Assembly: GCA_017471125.1 (NCBI GenBank)
Contig: JAFUWR010000064.1
Location: forward strand, 1-21,883
Length of the DNA: 21,883 bases
From: Clostridia bacterium
GTDB taxonomy: Bacteria > Bacillota > Clostridia > Christensenellales > Aristaeellaceae
Direction of reading: 5' to 3'
The notes beneath the pieces were generated by a model. That model was not told where the DNA came from, did no database searches, and saw only the letters and a program-made list of their open reading frames with translations. The translations under genes and the position numbers were made by a program. The stretch's first letter is position 1. Each line of letters begins with the position of its first letter. This document shows, one piece after another, positions 15,972 to 21,883 of this stretch.

Positions 15972-16042
15972 TGACCTGACCATTTATAACATAATAGCAC
16001 ACACGATAAGGAATTGCAAGCTTCATGTTAAAATCAAGGTCA
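15972..16042. promoter_or_regulatory. Imperfect inverted repeat around the regulator's promoter, possible operator
   Basis: TGACCTGACCATTTATAACA at 15972-15991 resembles the reverse complement of ATGTTAAAATCAAGGTCA at 16025-16042; both share TGACCT and a T-rich stretch ending AACAT. The two arms bracket the regulator's -10 and -35 boxes. AraC-type proteins more often bind direct repeats, so this is only a candidate site. Confidence 0.3.
15991..16019 (-). promoter_or_regulatory. Promoter of the AraC-GH39 regulator gene
   Basis: On the minus strand, TTGCAA (16014-16019), 17 bp and TATTAT (15991-15996) preceded by TGC form an extended -10 promoter. The start near 15984 gives a leader of about 44 bases and supports ATG 15940 as the translation start, although its ribosome binding site (GGGG seven bases upstream) is weak. 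Confidence 0.65.
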
Positions 16043-16073
16043 TATCTTCTATACAAAGAGTTTTGGATCGTGT

Positions 16074-16102
16074 TTTTCATTTCCATAGAAACAAGCTAAA
16101 AT
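16074..16102 (+). promoter_or_regulatory. Probable promoter of the sugar transporter operon
   Basis: TTTTCA (16074-16079), 17 bp and TAAAAT (16097-16102) give the better of two candidates. The other is TTGGAT (16063-16068) with TAGAAA (16086-16091), also at 17 bp. Neither has a strong -35 box, which would fit a promoter that needs an activator such as the divergent AraC-type regulator. Confidence 0.45.
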
Positions 16103-16110
16103 GTTCCCAG

Positions 16111-16129
16111 TGGCACGGAAGGCGTGCCA
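16111..16129 (+). promoter_or_regulatory. Hairpin at the predicted transcript start of the sugar operon
   Basis: TGGCACG (16111-16117) and CGTGCCA (16123-16129) form a perfect 7-bp stem with a 5-base loop, within a few bases of the predicted start near 16109. It could be a repressor operator overlapping the start site or a 5'-end hairpin that stabilises the mRNA. Confidence 0.45.
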
Positions 16130-16164
16130 AGCGAGAGGAAACAATAGAAAGAGGAGGAACCACC

Positions 16165-17109
16165 ATGAAGAAACTGGTCACCATGATCCTGGTCGTCTGT
16201 CTGCTGCTCGCGACGGTGTGCGGCGCGCTCGCGGAGGAGAAGAAGGTCATCGCGCTGTGCGTCGCGCAGGTGAGCAACGAGTTCCAGTCCCGCATCAAGG
16301 ACGCCATGGAGAAGTACGCCGAGGACAACGGCCTGAACGACAAGTACGAGTTCACCGTCTTTGACGCCAACTTCGACACCGCCAAGCAGCTCGAGCAGGT
16401 GGAGAACGCCATCGGCCAGGGCGCCGCGGGCGTCGTGATGATCCCCGTTGACATGAAGGGCTCCGTGCCCGCCGTGCAGGCCTGCCTGGACGCCGGCGTG
16501 CCGGTGGTCGGCTGCAACAGCGACATTGAGGACAACACCCTGTTCGACTGCTACGTCGGCTCCGATACCGTCGATTCCGGCCACATCGAGATGCAGGCGC
16601 TGGCCGAGGCCATGGGCGGCGAGGGCAAGCTGGTCGAGATGGAGGGCAACTACGGCGAGTCCCCGCAGATCCTGCGCGATCAGGGCATCCGCGACATCGT
16701 CGAGCAGTATCCCGACATCGAGATCGTCTACAACGACACCGGCAAGTGGAGCCGTGACGAAGCCAAGACCAAGATGGAGAACTGGATCATGCAGGGCCTG
16801 ATGGACGACGCGAAGGCCGTTGTCTGCCACAACGACGCCATGGCCGTGGGCTGCATGATGGCCCTCGAGGAGAACGGCATGAACGACATCCTGATCGCCG
16901 GCATCGACGCCAACGCCGACATGCTGGGCTACCTGAAGGAAGGCCGCGTCGCCGTCACCGTGTTCCAGAACGCCGCCGGTCAGGGCGAAGGCGCCATCAA
17001 GGCCGTCGTCGACCTGGTGGAAGGCAAGGAAGTGCCGCAGTTCGACTGGATCCCCTACGAGCTGGTCACCGTGGAGACCGCGGACGACTACCTGGCGCTG
17101 CTGGGCTGA
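16165..17109 (+). CDS. Sugar ABC transporter substrate-binding protein (RbsB-like)
   Basis: The protein has 314 residues. GAGGAGG (16151-16157), seven bases upstream, fixes ATG 16165. The signal peptide ends GALA before EEKK, a signal-peptidase-I type site. A cysteine is present at ATVCGALA, but the residue before it is Val, so it is not a normal lipobox. The mature protein is a periplasmic-binding-protein type I (Peripla_BP_4) of the ribose/galactose/inositol group: IALCVAQVSNEFQSRIKDAM, then VVMIPVDMKGSVPAVQACLDAGVPVVGCNSD, then VCHNDAMAVGCMMALEENG. It captures a monosaccharide or cyclitol outside the membrane and delivers it to the permease encoded two genes downstream. It is the first gene of the operon, and a hairpin after it may keep its transcript more abundant than the rest. 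The ligand cannot be predicted reliably. Confidence 0.9.
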   Translation: MKKLVTMILVVCLLLATVCGALAEEKKVIALCVAQVSNEFQSRIKDAMEKYAEDNGLNDKYEFTVFDANFDTAKQLEQVENAIGQGAAGVVMIPVDMKGSVPAVQACLDAGVPVVGCNSDIEDNTLFDCYVGSDTVDSGHIEMQALAEAMGGEGKLVEMEGNYGESPQILRDQGIRDIVEQYPDIEIVYNDTGKWSRDEAKTKMENWIMQGLMDDAKAVVCHNDAMAVGCMMALEENGMNDILIAGIDANADMLGYLKEGRVAVTVFQNAAGQGEGAIKAVVDLVEGKEVPQFDWIPYELVTVETADDYLALLG

Positions 17110-17140
17110 TCTGAACACACCTGACGACACCTGAACGCCG

Positions 17141-17174
17141 AGCAGGCGGGGAACGCCTTCCCCGCCTGCTTTCA
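17141..17174 (+). terminator. Intercistronic hairpin after the binding-protein gene (partial terminator)
   Basis: A perfect 13-bp stem, AGCAGGCGGGGAA (17141-17153) and TTCCCCGCCTGCT (17158-17170), has loop CGCC and only a short T-run (TTTC) after it. The genes on both sides belong together, so partial termination or protection of the upstream mRNA is more likely than full termination. Confidence 0.65.
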
Positions 17175-17186
17175 TAAAAGGGGGAA

Positions 17187-17209
17187 GGGGGAGCGCGGCA
17201 CGCTCCCCC
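17187..17209 (+). other. Second intercistronic hairpin
   Basis: GGGGGAGCG (17187-17195) and CGCTCCCCC (17201-17209) form a 9-bp stem with a 5-base loop, 16 bp after the first hairpin and 22 bp before the ribosome binding site of the ATPase gene. It has no T-run. With the first hairpin it makes a structured block between binding protein and ATPase. Confidence 0.6.
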
Positions 17210-17244
17210 GGATATCAGATCTCAACGAGATAGGGGGCAAGATC

Positions 17245-18753
17245 GTGGCTAACGAGACGCGAAACATATTGGAGCTTCGGGAGATCGACAAGCAATTTCC
17301 CGGCGTTCACGCGCTGGATCACGTGAGCTTCACCGTCAAGGCGGGCACCGTCCACGGCATCATCGGGGAGAACGGCGCGGGCAAGTCCACCTTGATGAAG
17401 ATACTCATCGGCATCCAGCCGCCCACCTCCGGCAGCGTCATCTTCGACGGCGAGGAGGTCCACTTCAAGAACCCGGCGGAGGCCCTGCGCCGCGGCATCG
17501 CCATGGTGCACCAGGAGCTGATGCCCATCCCGGAGTTGACGGTGGCCCAGTCCATCTTCATCGGCAAGGAGCCCACCGGCCCGCTGGGACACATCAGCGA
17601 CCGGCAGATGGTGGCCGAGACCCAGAAGCTGTTCGACCGGCTGAGGATCACCATCGACCCCAGGGTCAAGGTCGGCACGCTGTCCACCGCCAACATACAG
17701 ATGCTGGAGATCGCCAAGGCCATCTCCTACGACGCCAAGCTCATCATACTGGACGAGCCCACCTCGTCGCTGACGGAGAACGAGGTGGAGAAGATGTTCG
17801 ACATGATGACCATGCTGAGATCCCAGGGCGTCACCATGCTCTACATCTCCCACAAGATGAACGAGATCACCCGCATCACCGACGAGGTGTCGGTCATGCG
17901 CGACGGCCACTACATCTGCACGATGGTCACCGCCGAGCACACGCTGGACGAGATGATCAGCGCCATGGTCGGCCGCGACATAGAGAACATGTTCCCGAAG
18001 CTGGACGCCGAGATCGGCGACGTGCTGCTGGAGGTCAAGGGCCTGACCCGCAAGGGCGTGTTCGAGGACATCTCCTTCCAGGTCCACAAGGGCGAGATCC
18101 TGGGCGTGGCCGGCCTGGTCGGCGCGGGCCGAAGCGAGGTCATGCGCGCCATATTCGGCCTCGACCCGCTGGACGCCGGCGAGATCTTCGTGGACGGCAA
18201 GAAGGTGGAGATCAAGTCTCCCAAGGACGCCATCGCCCTGGGCATGATGTTCCTCACCGAGGAGCGCAAGCGCGACGGCCTGTTCCTGATCCACTCGGTA
18301 TCGGACAACATGACCATCGCCAACATCGACGCCTACACGGGCGGTCCCATCCTGGACAAGAAGAAGATGCGCAAGGACGTGGCTGAGCAGATCGAGCTGT
18401 TGTCCACCAAGACGCCCTCCCAGGAGCAGATCATCAACAACCTGTCCGGCGGCAACCAGCAGAAGGTGCTCTTGAGCAAGTGGCTGCTCACCGATCCCCG
18501 CATACTGATCGTGGACGAGCCCACCCGCGGTATCGACGTGGGCGCCAAGGCGGAGATCCACCTGCTGCTGTCCAAGCTGGCCCAGCAGGGCTGCGCGGTC
18601 ATCATGATCTCCTCCGAGCTTCCCGAGATCCTCGGCATGTCGGACCGCATCATGGTCATGCACGAGGGCGTGAAGTCGGGCGAGATCACGCGGGCGGACG
18701 CCAACGAGGAAAACGTGATGCACATGGCCTTCAGCGTGCCCGCCAAGGGCTGA
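17245..18753 (+). CDS. Sugar ABC transporter ATP-binding protein, two ATPase domains (RbsA/MglA/XylG type)
   Basis: The protein has 502 residues. It begins with GTG at 17245, supported by AGGGGG (17232-17237) seven bases upstream; no ATG nearby fits the family's N-terminus. It has two tandem ATPase halves, as usual for CUT2 sugar importers. Half 1 has Walker A GENGAGKST (41-49) and Walker B with Asp170-Glu171 (ILDEPTSSL). Half 2 has the degenerate Walker A usual in this family (GAGRSE from residue 293), signature LSGGNQQ (400-406) and Walker B Asp424-Glu425 (VDEPTRGID). The order binding protein, ATPase, permease is the common CUT2 order. It powers uptake of the same sugar as its neighbours, on the inner face of the membrane. 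Confidence 0.93.
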   Translation: MANETRNILELREIDKQFPGVHALDHVSFTVKAGTVHGIIGENGAGKSTLMKILIGIQPPTSGSVIFDGEEVHFKNPAEALRRGIAMVHQELMPIPELTVAQSIFIGKEPTGPLGHISDRQMVAETQKLFDRLRITIDPRVKVGTLSTANIQMLEIAKAISYDAKLIILDEPTSSLTENEVEKMFDMMTMLRSQGVTMLYISHKMNEITRITDEVSVMRDGHYICTMVTAEHTLDEMISAMVGRDIENMFPKLDAEIGDVLLEVKGLTRKGVFEDISFQVHKGEILGVAGLVGAGRSEVMRAIFGLDPLDAGEIFVDGKKVEIKSPKDAIALGMMFLTEERKRDGLFLIHSVSDNMTIANIDAYTGGPILDKKKMRKDVAEQIELLSTKTPSQEQIINNLSGGNQQKVLLSKWLLTDPRILIVDEPTRGIDVGAKAEIHLLLSKLAQQGCAVIMISSELPEILGMSDRIMVMHEGVKSGEITRADANEENVMHMAFSVPAKG

Positions 18754-18774
18754 CATACAGGGGAGGATCAATAT

Positions 18775-19719
18775 ATGAAAAACAAGCTCGATCTCAAGCA
18801 GATCATGCTCAAATACGGCACGATCATCGTGCTGCTGGCGATGTGCCTCATCATGTCCATCATATCGCCCAACTTCCTGAAGTCCCGCAACATCCTGAAC
18901 ATCCTAAAGCAGATCTCCATCTACGTCATCATCGGCTATGGCGTCACCTTCATCATCATCACCGGCGGCATCGACCTGTCCTCGGGCATGCTGGTCGCCG
19001 TGTCGAGCATGATCGTGGGCTCGCTGGTCATCCGGGCCGGCATGCCCTGGCCCATCGCCTGCGTCATCACCCTGGTTGCCGGCGCGGTGGTCGGCGCGTT
19101 CAACGGCTTCCTGGTCGCCTTCTTCCACCTGCCCGCCTTCCTGGCGACGCTGGGCACGAAGCTGGCGCTCAAGGGCACGGCGCTGTTCATCTCCGACAAG
19201 CCCATCAACGGCTTCTCCGACAGCTTCAAGTTCCTGGGCCAGGGCAACCTGCTGGGCGTCCCGATGCTGATCTACATCATGCTGGTGGTCGCCATCGTCT
19301 CCCACTACCTGCTGGCCCACACCAAGTTCGGCCGCTACACCTACGCCATCGGCGGCAACAAAGAGGCGGCCCGCGTTTCCGGCATCAACATCGAGAAGGT
19401 CACCATCATGGTCTACTCCTACGCGAGCACCCTGGCGGCCCTGGCCGGCATCCTGCTGACCTCCCGCATCATGACCGCCTCCCCCATCAACGGCGAGGGC
19501 TTTGAGATGGAGGCCATCACCGGCGCGGCCATCGGCGGCATCTCCATGTCCGGCGGCGTGGGCACCATCTGGGGCACCCTGGTCGGCGCGCTGATCGCCG
19601 GCGTGCTGAACAACGGCCTCGACCTGATGCTGGTCGGCGCCTACGCGCAGCAGATCTTCAAGGGCTTCATCATCCTGGCCGCCGTCATCCTGGACCAGTA
19701 CCGCTCCAAGCACAGGTGA
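18775..19719 (+). CDS. Sugar ABC transporter permease (RbsC-like)
   Basis: The protein has 314 residues. GGGAGGA (18761-18767) supports ATG 18775, 21 bp after the ATPase stop. The sequence is hydrophobic with eight to ten membrane segments. It carries the family hallmarks GVTFIIITGGIDLSSGMLVA near the N-terminus and YAIGGNKEAARVSGINIEKV in the middle, the latter being the cytoplasmic loop that contacts the ATPase. MEAITGAAIGGISMSGGVGT and GVLNNGLDLMLVG follow near the C-terminus. Length and order are normal for BPD_transp_2 permeases. It forms, probably as a dimer, the membrane channel of the CUT2 importer encoded with the two preceding genes. Confidence 0.93.
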   Translation: MKNKLDLKQIMLKYGTIIVLLAMCLIMSIISPNFLKSRNILNILKQISIYVIIGYGVTFIIITGGIDLSSGMLVAVSSMIVGSLVIRAGMPWPIACVITLVAGAVVGAFNGFLVAFFHLPAFLATLGTKLALKGTALFISDKPINGFSDSFKFLGQGNLLGVPMLIYIMLVVAIVSHYLLAHTKFGRYTYAIGGNKEAARVSGINIEKVTIMVYSYASTLAALAGILLTSRIMTASPINGEGFEMEAITGAAIGGISMSGGVGTIWGTLVGALIAGVLNNGLDLMLVGAYAQQIFKGFIILAAVILDQYRSKHR

Positions 19720-19752
19720 TCCCATCCTGACAAATCCGAAAGGAGTTTCAAT

Positions 19753-21042
19753 ATGATAAACGCGAAAGACAGACAGATCGTCCGCGAGCTGGCCAAGCAG
19801 GTCAAGGACCGCGCCGAGCTGCCCGAGATGGAAGCCCGGCGGGAGCTGTGGTACCAGCACAACGACCTAAAGACCACCCGTCCCGTCATCTCCACCTTCC
19901 CGGAGGTGGCCTGGCACGAGATCATCCCGCCGGAGAGCCTCCAGTGCGAGGATGAGGAGGCCCGCTTCATGGAGACCATCCTGCGCGGCAAGCTGTTCCG
20001 CGCCGACGTCATCCAGGACGACGTGCCCATCGAAAAGACCTGGGAGGTCACCAAGCTCATCACCGACGACGGCTGGATCAAGGGCGGCCACGCCTCGGTG
20101 TCCAACAACCCGGACTACCGCGACAACTGCCTGGGCGGCATCAACTACCTGTGGCGGCACGACTACAAGTTCAACCCCAACGCCGGCCACTTCAGCCCCG
20201 TCATCATCGAGCCCGAGGACCTGAAGCTCATCAAGACCCCCGTGGTCACCTACCACGAGAAGGAGTCCCTGGAGCGCCTCGCCATCCACCAGGACGTGCT
20301 GGGCGACATCCTGGACGTGCAGTTCAGGGGCCAGAAGTGGCTGTACTTCGCGATGATGGAGACCTACACCAACCTGCGCGGTTTGCAGGAGGTCATGGAG
20401 GACATCTACGAGGAGCCCGAGATGCTCGAGGACGGCATGCAGATGATCGCCGACGGCTACAACGCGCTGCTCGACCAGTACGTGAAGTACGACCTGCTGG
20501 ACCTGAACAACGACCAGTCCTACTCCGGCTCCGGCGGCCTCAACTACACCCGCGACCTGCCCAAGTACCCCGGCGGCGCCAAGGACACCCGCAATTTCTG
20601 GGGCTTCTGCGAATCCCAGGAGTTCACCATGGTCGGCCCCGAGCAGCACTGGCAGTTCGTCATGAAGCACGAGGCCAAGATCGCCGAGCGCTTCGGCCTG
20701 TTCAGCTACGGCTGCTGCGAGCCCGCGGACAACAAGCTCAAGTACATCCTGAAGATCCCCGGCATCCGCCGCATCTCCGTGTCCCCCTGGGCCAACGTCG
20801 AGGTGTGCGCCGAGCAGATCAAGAACAAGGCCGTGTACTCCTGGAAGCCCATGCCCTCCATCTTCATCAACAACTACGAGCACATCGAGGGCCTGGTCCG
20901 CAAGATGCTCGAGGCCACCAAGGCCCACGGCTGCTGCCCGGAGATCGTCTTAAAGGACACCGGCACCTGCAACAACGACCCCGCCAGCTACGGCCGCTTC
21001 ACCCAGCTCTGCCGCAGGCTGATCGAGGAGTACCACGGATAA
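19753..21042 (+). CDS. Uroporphyrinogen-decarboxylase-fold protein of unknown reaction
   Basis: The protein has 429 residues. AAAGGAG, eight to nine bases before ATG 19753, supports the start. The sequence resembles the URO-D/MtaA-like superfamily that occurs outside haem synthesis: MMETYTNLRGLQEVMEDIYEEP, then a late segment with YGCCEP (319-324) and IRRISVSPWANVEVCAEQI. True uroporphyrinogen decarboxylase is shorter and lies with haem genes, so haem synthesis is unlikely here. Cys321, Cys322, Cys394, Cys395 and Cys406, with His392, are candidate metal ligands like the zinc-binding His/Cys residues of methyltransferase relatives, but the usual H-x-C spacing is not seen. The gene sits between a sugar permease and an isomerase-like gene in one operon, which suggests a step in catabolism of the imported compound. 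No corrinoid protein is visible in the window. Confidence 0.75.
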   Translation: MINAKDRQIVRELAKQVKDRAELPEMEARRELWYQHNDLKTTRPVISTFPEVAWHEIIPPESLQCEDEEARFMETILRGKLFRADVIQDDVPIEKTWEVTKLITDDGWIKGGHASVSNNPDYRDNCLGGINYLWRHDYKFNPNAGHFSPVIIEPEDLKLIKTPVVTYHEKESLERLAIHQDVLGDILDVQFRGQKWLYFAMMETYTNLRGLQEVMEDIYEEPEMLEDGMQMIADGYNALLDQYVKYDLLDLNNDQSYSGSGGLNYTRDLPKYPGGAKDTRNFWGFCESQEFTMVGPEQHWQFVMKHEAKIAERFGLFSYGCCEPADNKLKYILKIPGIRRISVSPWANVEVCAEQIKNKAVYSWKPMPSIFINNYEHIEGLVRKMLEATKAHGCCPEIVLKDTGTCNNDPASYGRFTQLCRRLIEEYHG

Positions 21043-21047
21043 GGAGG
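21041..21047 (+). promoter_or_regulatory. Ribosome binding site overlapping the upstream stop codon
   Basis: AAGGAGG overlaps the TAA (21040-21042) of the UroD-like gene and is eight bases from ATG 21056. This arrangement suggests translational coupling of the two proteins. Confidence 0.7.
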
Positions 21048-21055
21048 CGAATATC

Positions 21056-21853
21056 ATGAGATTCGGAGCCTGCATCGATACCTTATACACCGAGCTCGAC
21101 TGGTACGACCGCATGGCGGCGGCCAAGGCCGACGGCTTCGACGCCGTGGAGTTCTGGGACTGGCGCGAGCGCGACCTTGAAAAGGCCGCAGCCAGCGCGA
21201 AGAAGGCCGGCATACTCATCAGCGGCTTCAACGGCGACGCGGACTACTCCCCCGTCGACCCGGAGCACTACGAGCCCTACCTGGCGGAGCTCAAGAAGTC
21301 CATGGACGCCGCCAAGATTCTGGGCGCGCCTACGGTGACCATCCACTCCAACGCCCTGGGCGACGGCGGCATCGTGGTCGATCACTACGACGAGCTGTCC
21401 GACACGGTGAAGCTGTGCTCCATGTACCGCACCCTCACCGCCGCGGCGAAGCTGGCCGAGGAGACCGGCATACAGATCAACCTCGAGGGGCTGAACATCT
21501 ACACCGACCACGTCGGCAACTTCCTGGCCTACACCCGGATGGCCGCGGAGGTCGTGCGCCTGATCGGGTCCCCGAAGCTCAAGATACTGTATGATGTGTA
21601 TCACATGCAGATCAACGAGGGCCGCATGTGCGACATCATCGCCGCCTACGGCGACACCTTCGGCCACGTCCACATCGCGGACGTCCCCGGCAGGCACGAG
21701 CCCGGCACCGGCGAGATCAACTACGTCAAGGTCTTGAAGTGCCTCGATGCCATCGGCTACAAGGGCATCGTCGGCTGCGAGCTGTTCCCGGCCACCGACA
21801 CCGCCACCGCGGTCAAGGCCATCATGGATGTCAAGAGAGCCGTAGAGGCTTGA
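21056..21853 (+). CDS. TIM-barrel sugar isomerase/epimerase, hydroxypyruvate-isomerase-like
   Basis: The protein has 265 residues and belongs to the AP-endonuclease-2-type sugar isomerase/epimerase superfamily, closest in appearance to hydroxypyruvate isomerase (Hyi). Expected metal ligands are visible: Glu144 (INLEGLN), Asp180 with His183 (YDVYHMQI), His206 in HVHIADVPGRHEPGTGE and Glu242 (CELFP). The string VPGRHEPGTGEINY is a hallmark of this group. The second-sphere position held by Gln in some hydroxypyruvate isomerases is His206 here, so the substrate may differ. It would interconvert an aldose/ketose pair or epimerise a keto-sugar, with a divalent metal, in the cytoplasm. It follows the UroD-like gene by 13 bp and precedes another gene by 16 bp, so all three are probably co-translated parts of one pathway. 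Confidence 0.88.
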   Translation: MRFGACIDTLYTELDWYDRMAAAKADGFDAVEFWDWRERDLEKAAASAKKAGILISGFNGDADYSPVDPEHYEPYLAELKKSMDAAKILGAPTVTIHSNALGDGGIVVDHYDELSDTVKLCSMYRTLTAAAKLAEETGIQINLEGLNIYTDHVGNFLAYTRMAAEVVRLIGSPKLKILYDVYHMQINEGRMCDIIAAYGDTFGHVHIADVPGRHEPGTGEINYVKVLKCLDAIGYKGIVGCELFPATDTATAVKAIMDVKRAVEA

Positions 21854-21869
21854 TCAGGAGGATATTACG

Positions 21870-21883
21870 ATGAAAGAAGTACG
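21870..21883 (+). CDS. First codons of the next operon gene (cut by window end)
   Basis: ATG 21870 reads M-K-E-V and then leaves the window. AGGAGGA (21856-21862) lies seven bases upstream, so a real start is likely. Four codons are too few to identify it. In comparable loci an NAD-dependent sugar dehydrogenase (Gfo/Idh/MocA or alcohol dehydrogenase type) is frequent, but nothing here shows it. Confidence 0.6.

Noticed and set aside
15941..16000. GTG 16000 as start of the AraC-GH39 protein
   Set aside because: It lies upstream of the predicted transcription start near 15984 and overlaps the -10 box; ATG 15940 is preferred.
15820..16164. Upstream in-frame extension of the sugar-binding protein
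   Set aside because: The extension would run back through the divergent promoter region; ATG 16165 has a strong ribosome binding site and opens the signal peptide.
19753..21042. Haem-biosynthesis uroporphyrinogen decarboxylase (hemE)
   Set aside because: Length, motifs and sugar-operon context do not fit; only the fold family is supported.

Overview
The window is GC-rich DNA from a bacterium that looks like a gut-type Clostridia/Firmicutes member. The signs are strong AGGAGG-type ribosome binding sites, a BspA-type leucine-rich-repeat surface protein joined to Big_2 immunoglobulin-like repeats, an AraC-GH39 fusion regulator and a RbsABC-like sugar transporter. A Christensenellales-type lineage would fit the non-lipidated substrate-binding protein and the base composition, but this is an inference and the genus cannot be read from the window. 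No rRNA, tRNA, insertion sequence, phage or CRISPR array was seen.

Layout. At 2-385 is the tail of a gene that begins outside the window. It is followed by a 1788-residue secreted surface protein (425-5791) built of an EF-hand/LRR head, about eight Big_2 repeats, a Pro/Thr linker, a BspA-type LRR block encoded by conspicuously AT-richer DNA, and an unrecognised helical C-terminal region. A small acidic secreted protein follows (5947-6456) and ends at a strong terminator. On the minus strand lies a two-gene operon: a GNAT acetyltransferase (7846-8361) upstream of an APC amino-acid/amine permease (6505-7827). Divergent from it is a diguanylate cyclase with a pseudo-receiver and a PAS-like region (8601-9848). 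A Mn-type CDF metal exporter (9886-11022, minus) and an ABC exporter (11194-13101, plus) share a divergent promoter region.

Between 13142 and 13456 there is no intact gene. This stretch is a mosaic of hairpins and two 7-bp tandem arrays, plus a possible decayed gene tail.

The right-hand third is a sugar-use locus. A minus-strand AraC-family regulator fused to a GH39-like domain (13457-15940) faces a plus-strand operon: periplasmic sugar-binding protein, two-domain ABC ATPase, permease, a uroporphyrinogen-decarboxylase-fold protein, a hydroxypyruvate-isomerase-like TIM-barrel protein, and the first codons of another gene. The GH39 part has lost both expected catalytic glutamates by motif alignment (Ile464 and Arg598 stand in their places), so it is probably a ligand sensor. 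The working model is that this regulator senses a glycoside-like ligand, the CUT2-type transporter imports it, and the UroD-like and isomerase-like proteins process it. The substrate is not known.

Promoters could be read directly for several genes. Most have a 17-bp spacer and a TGn extended -10.
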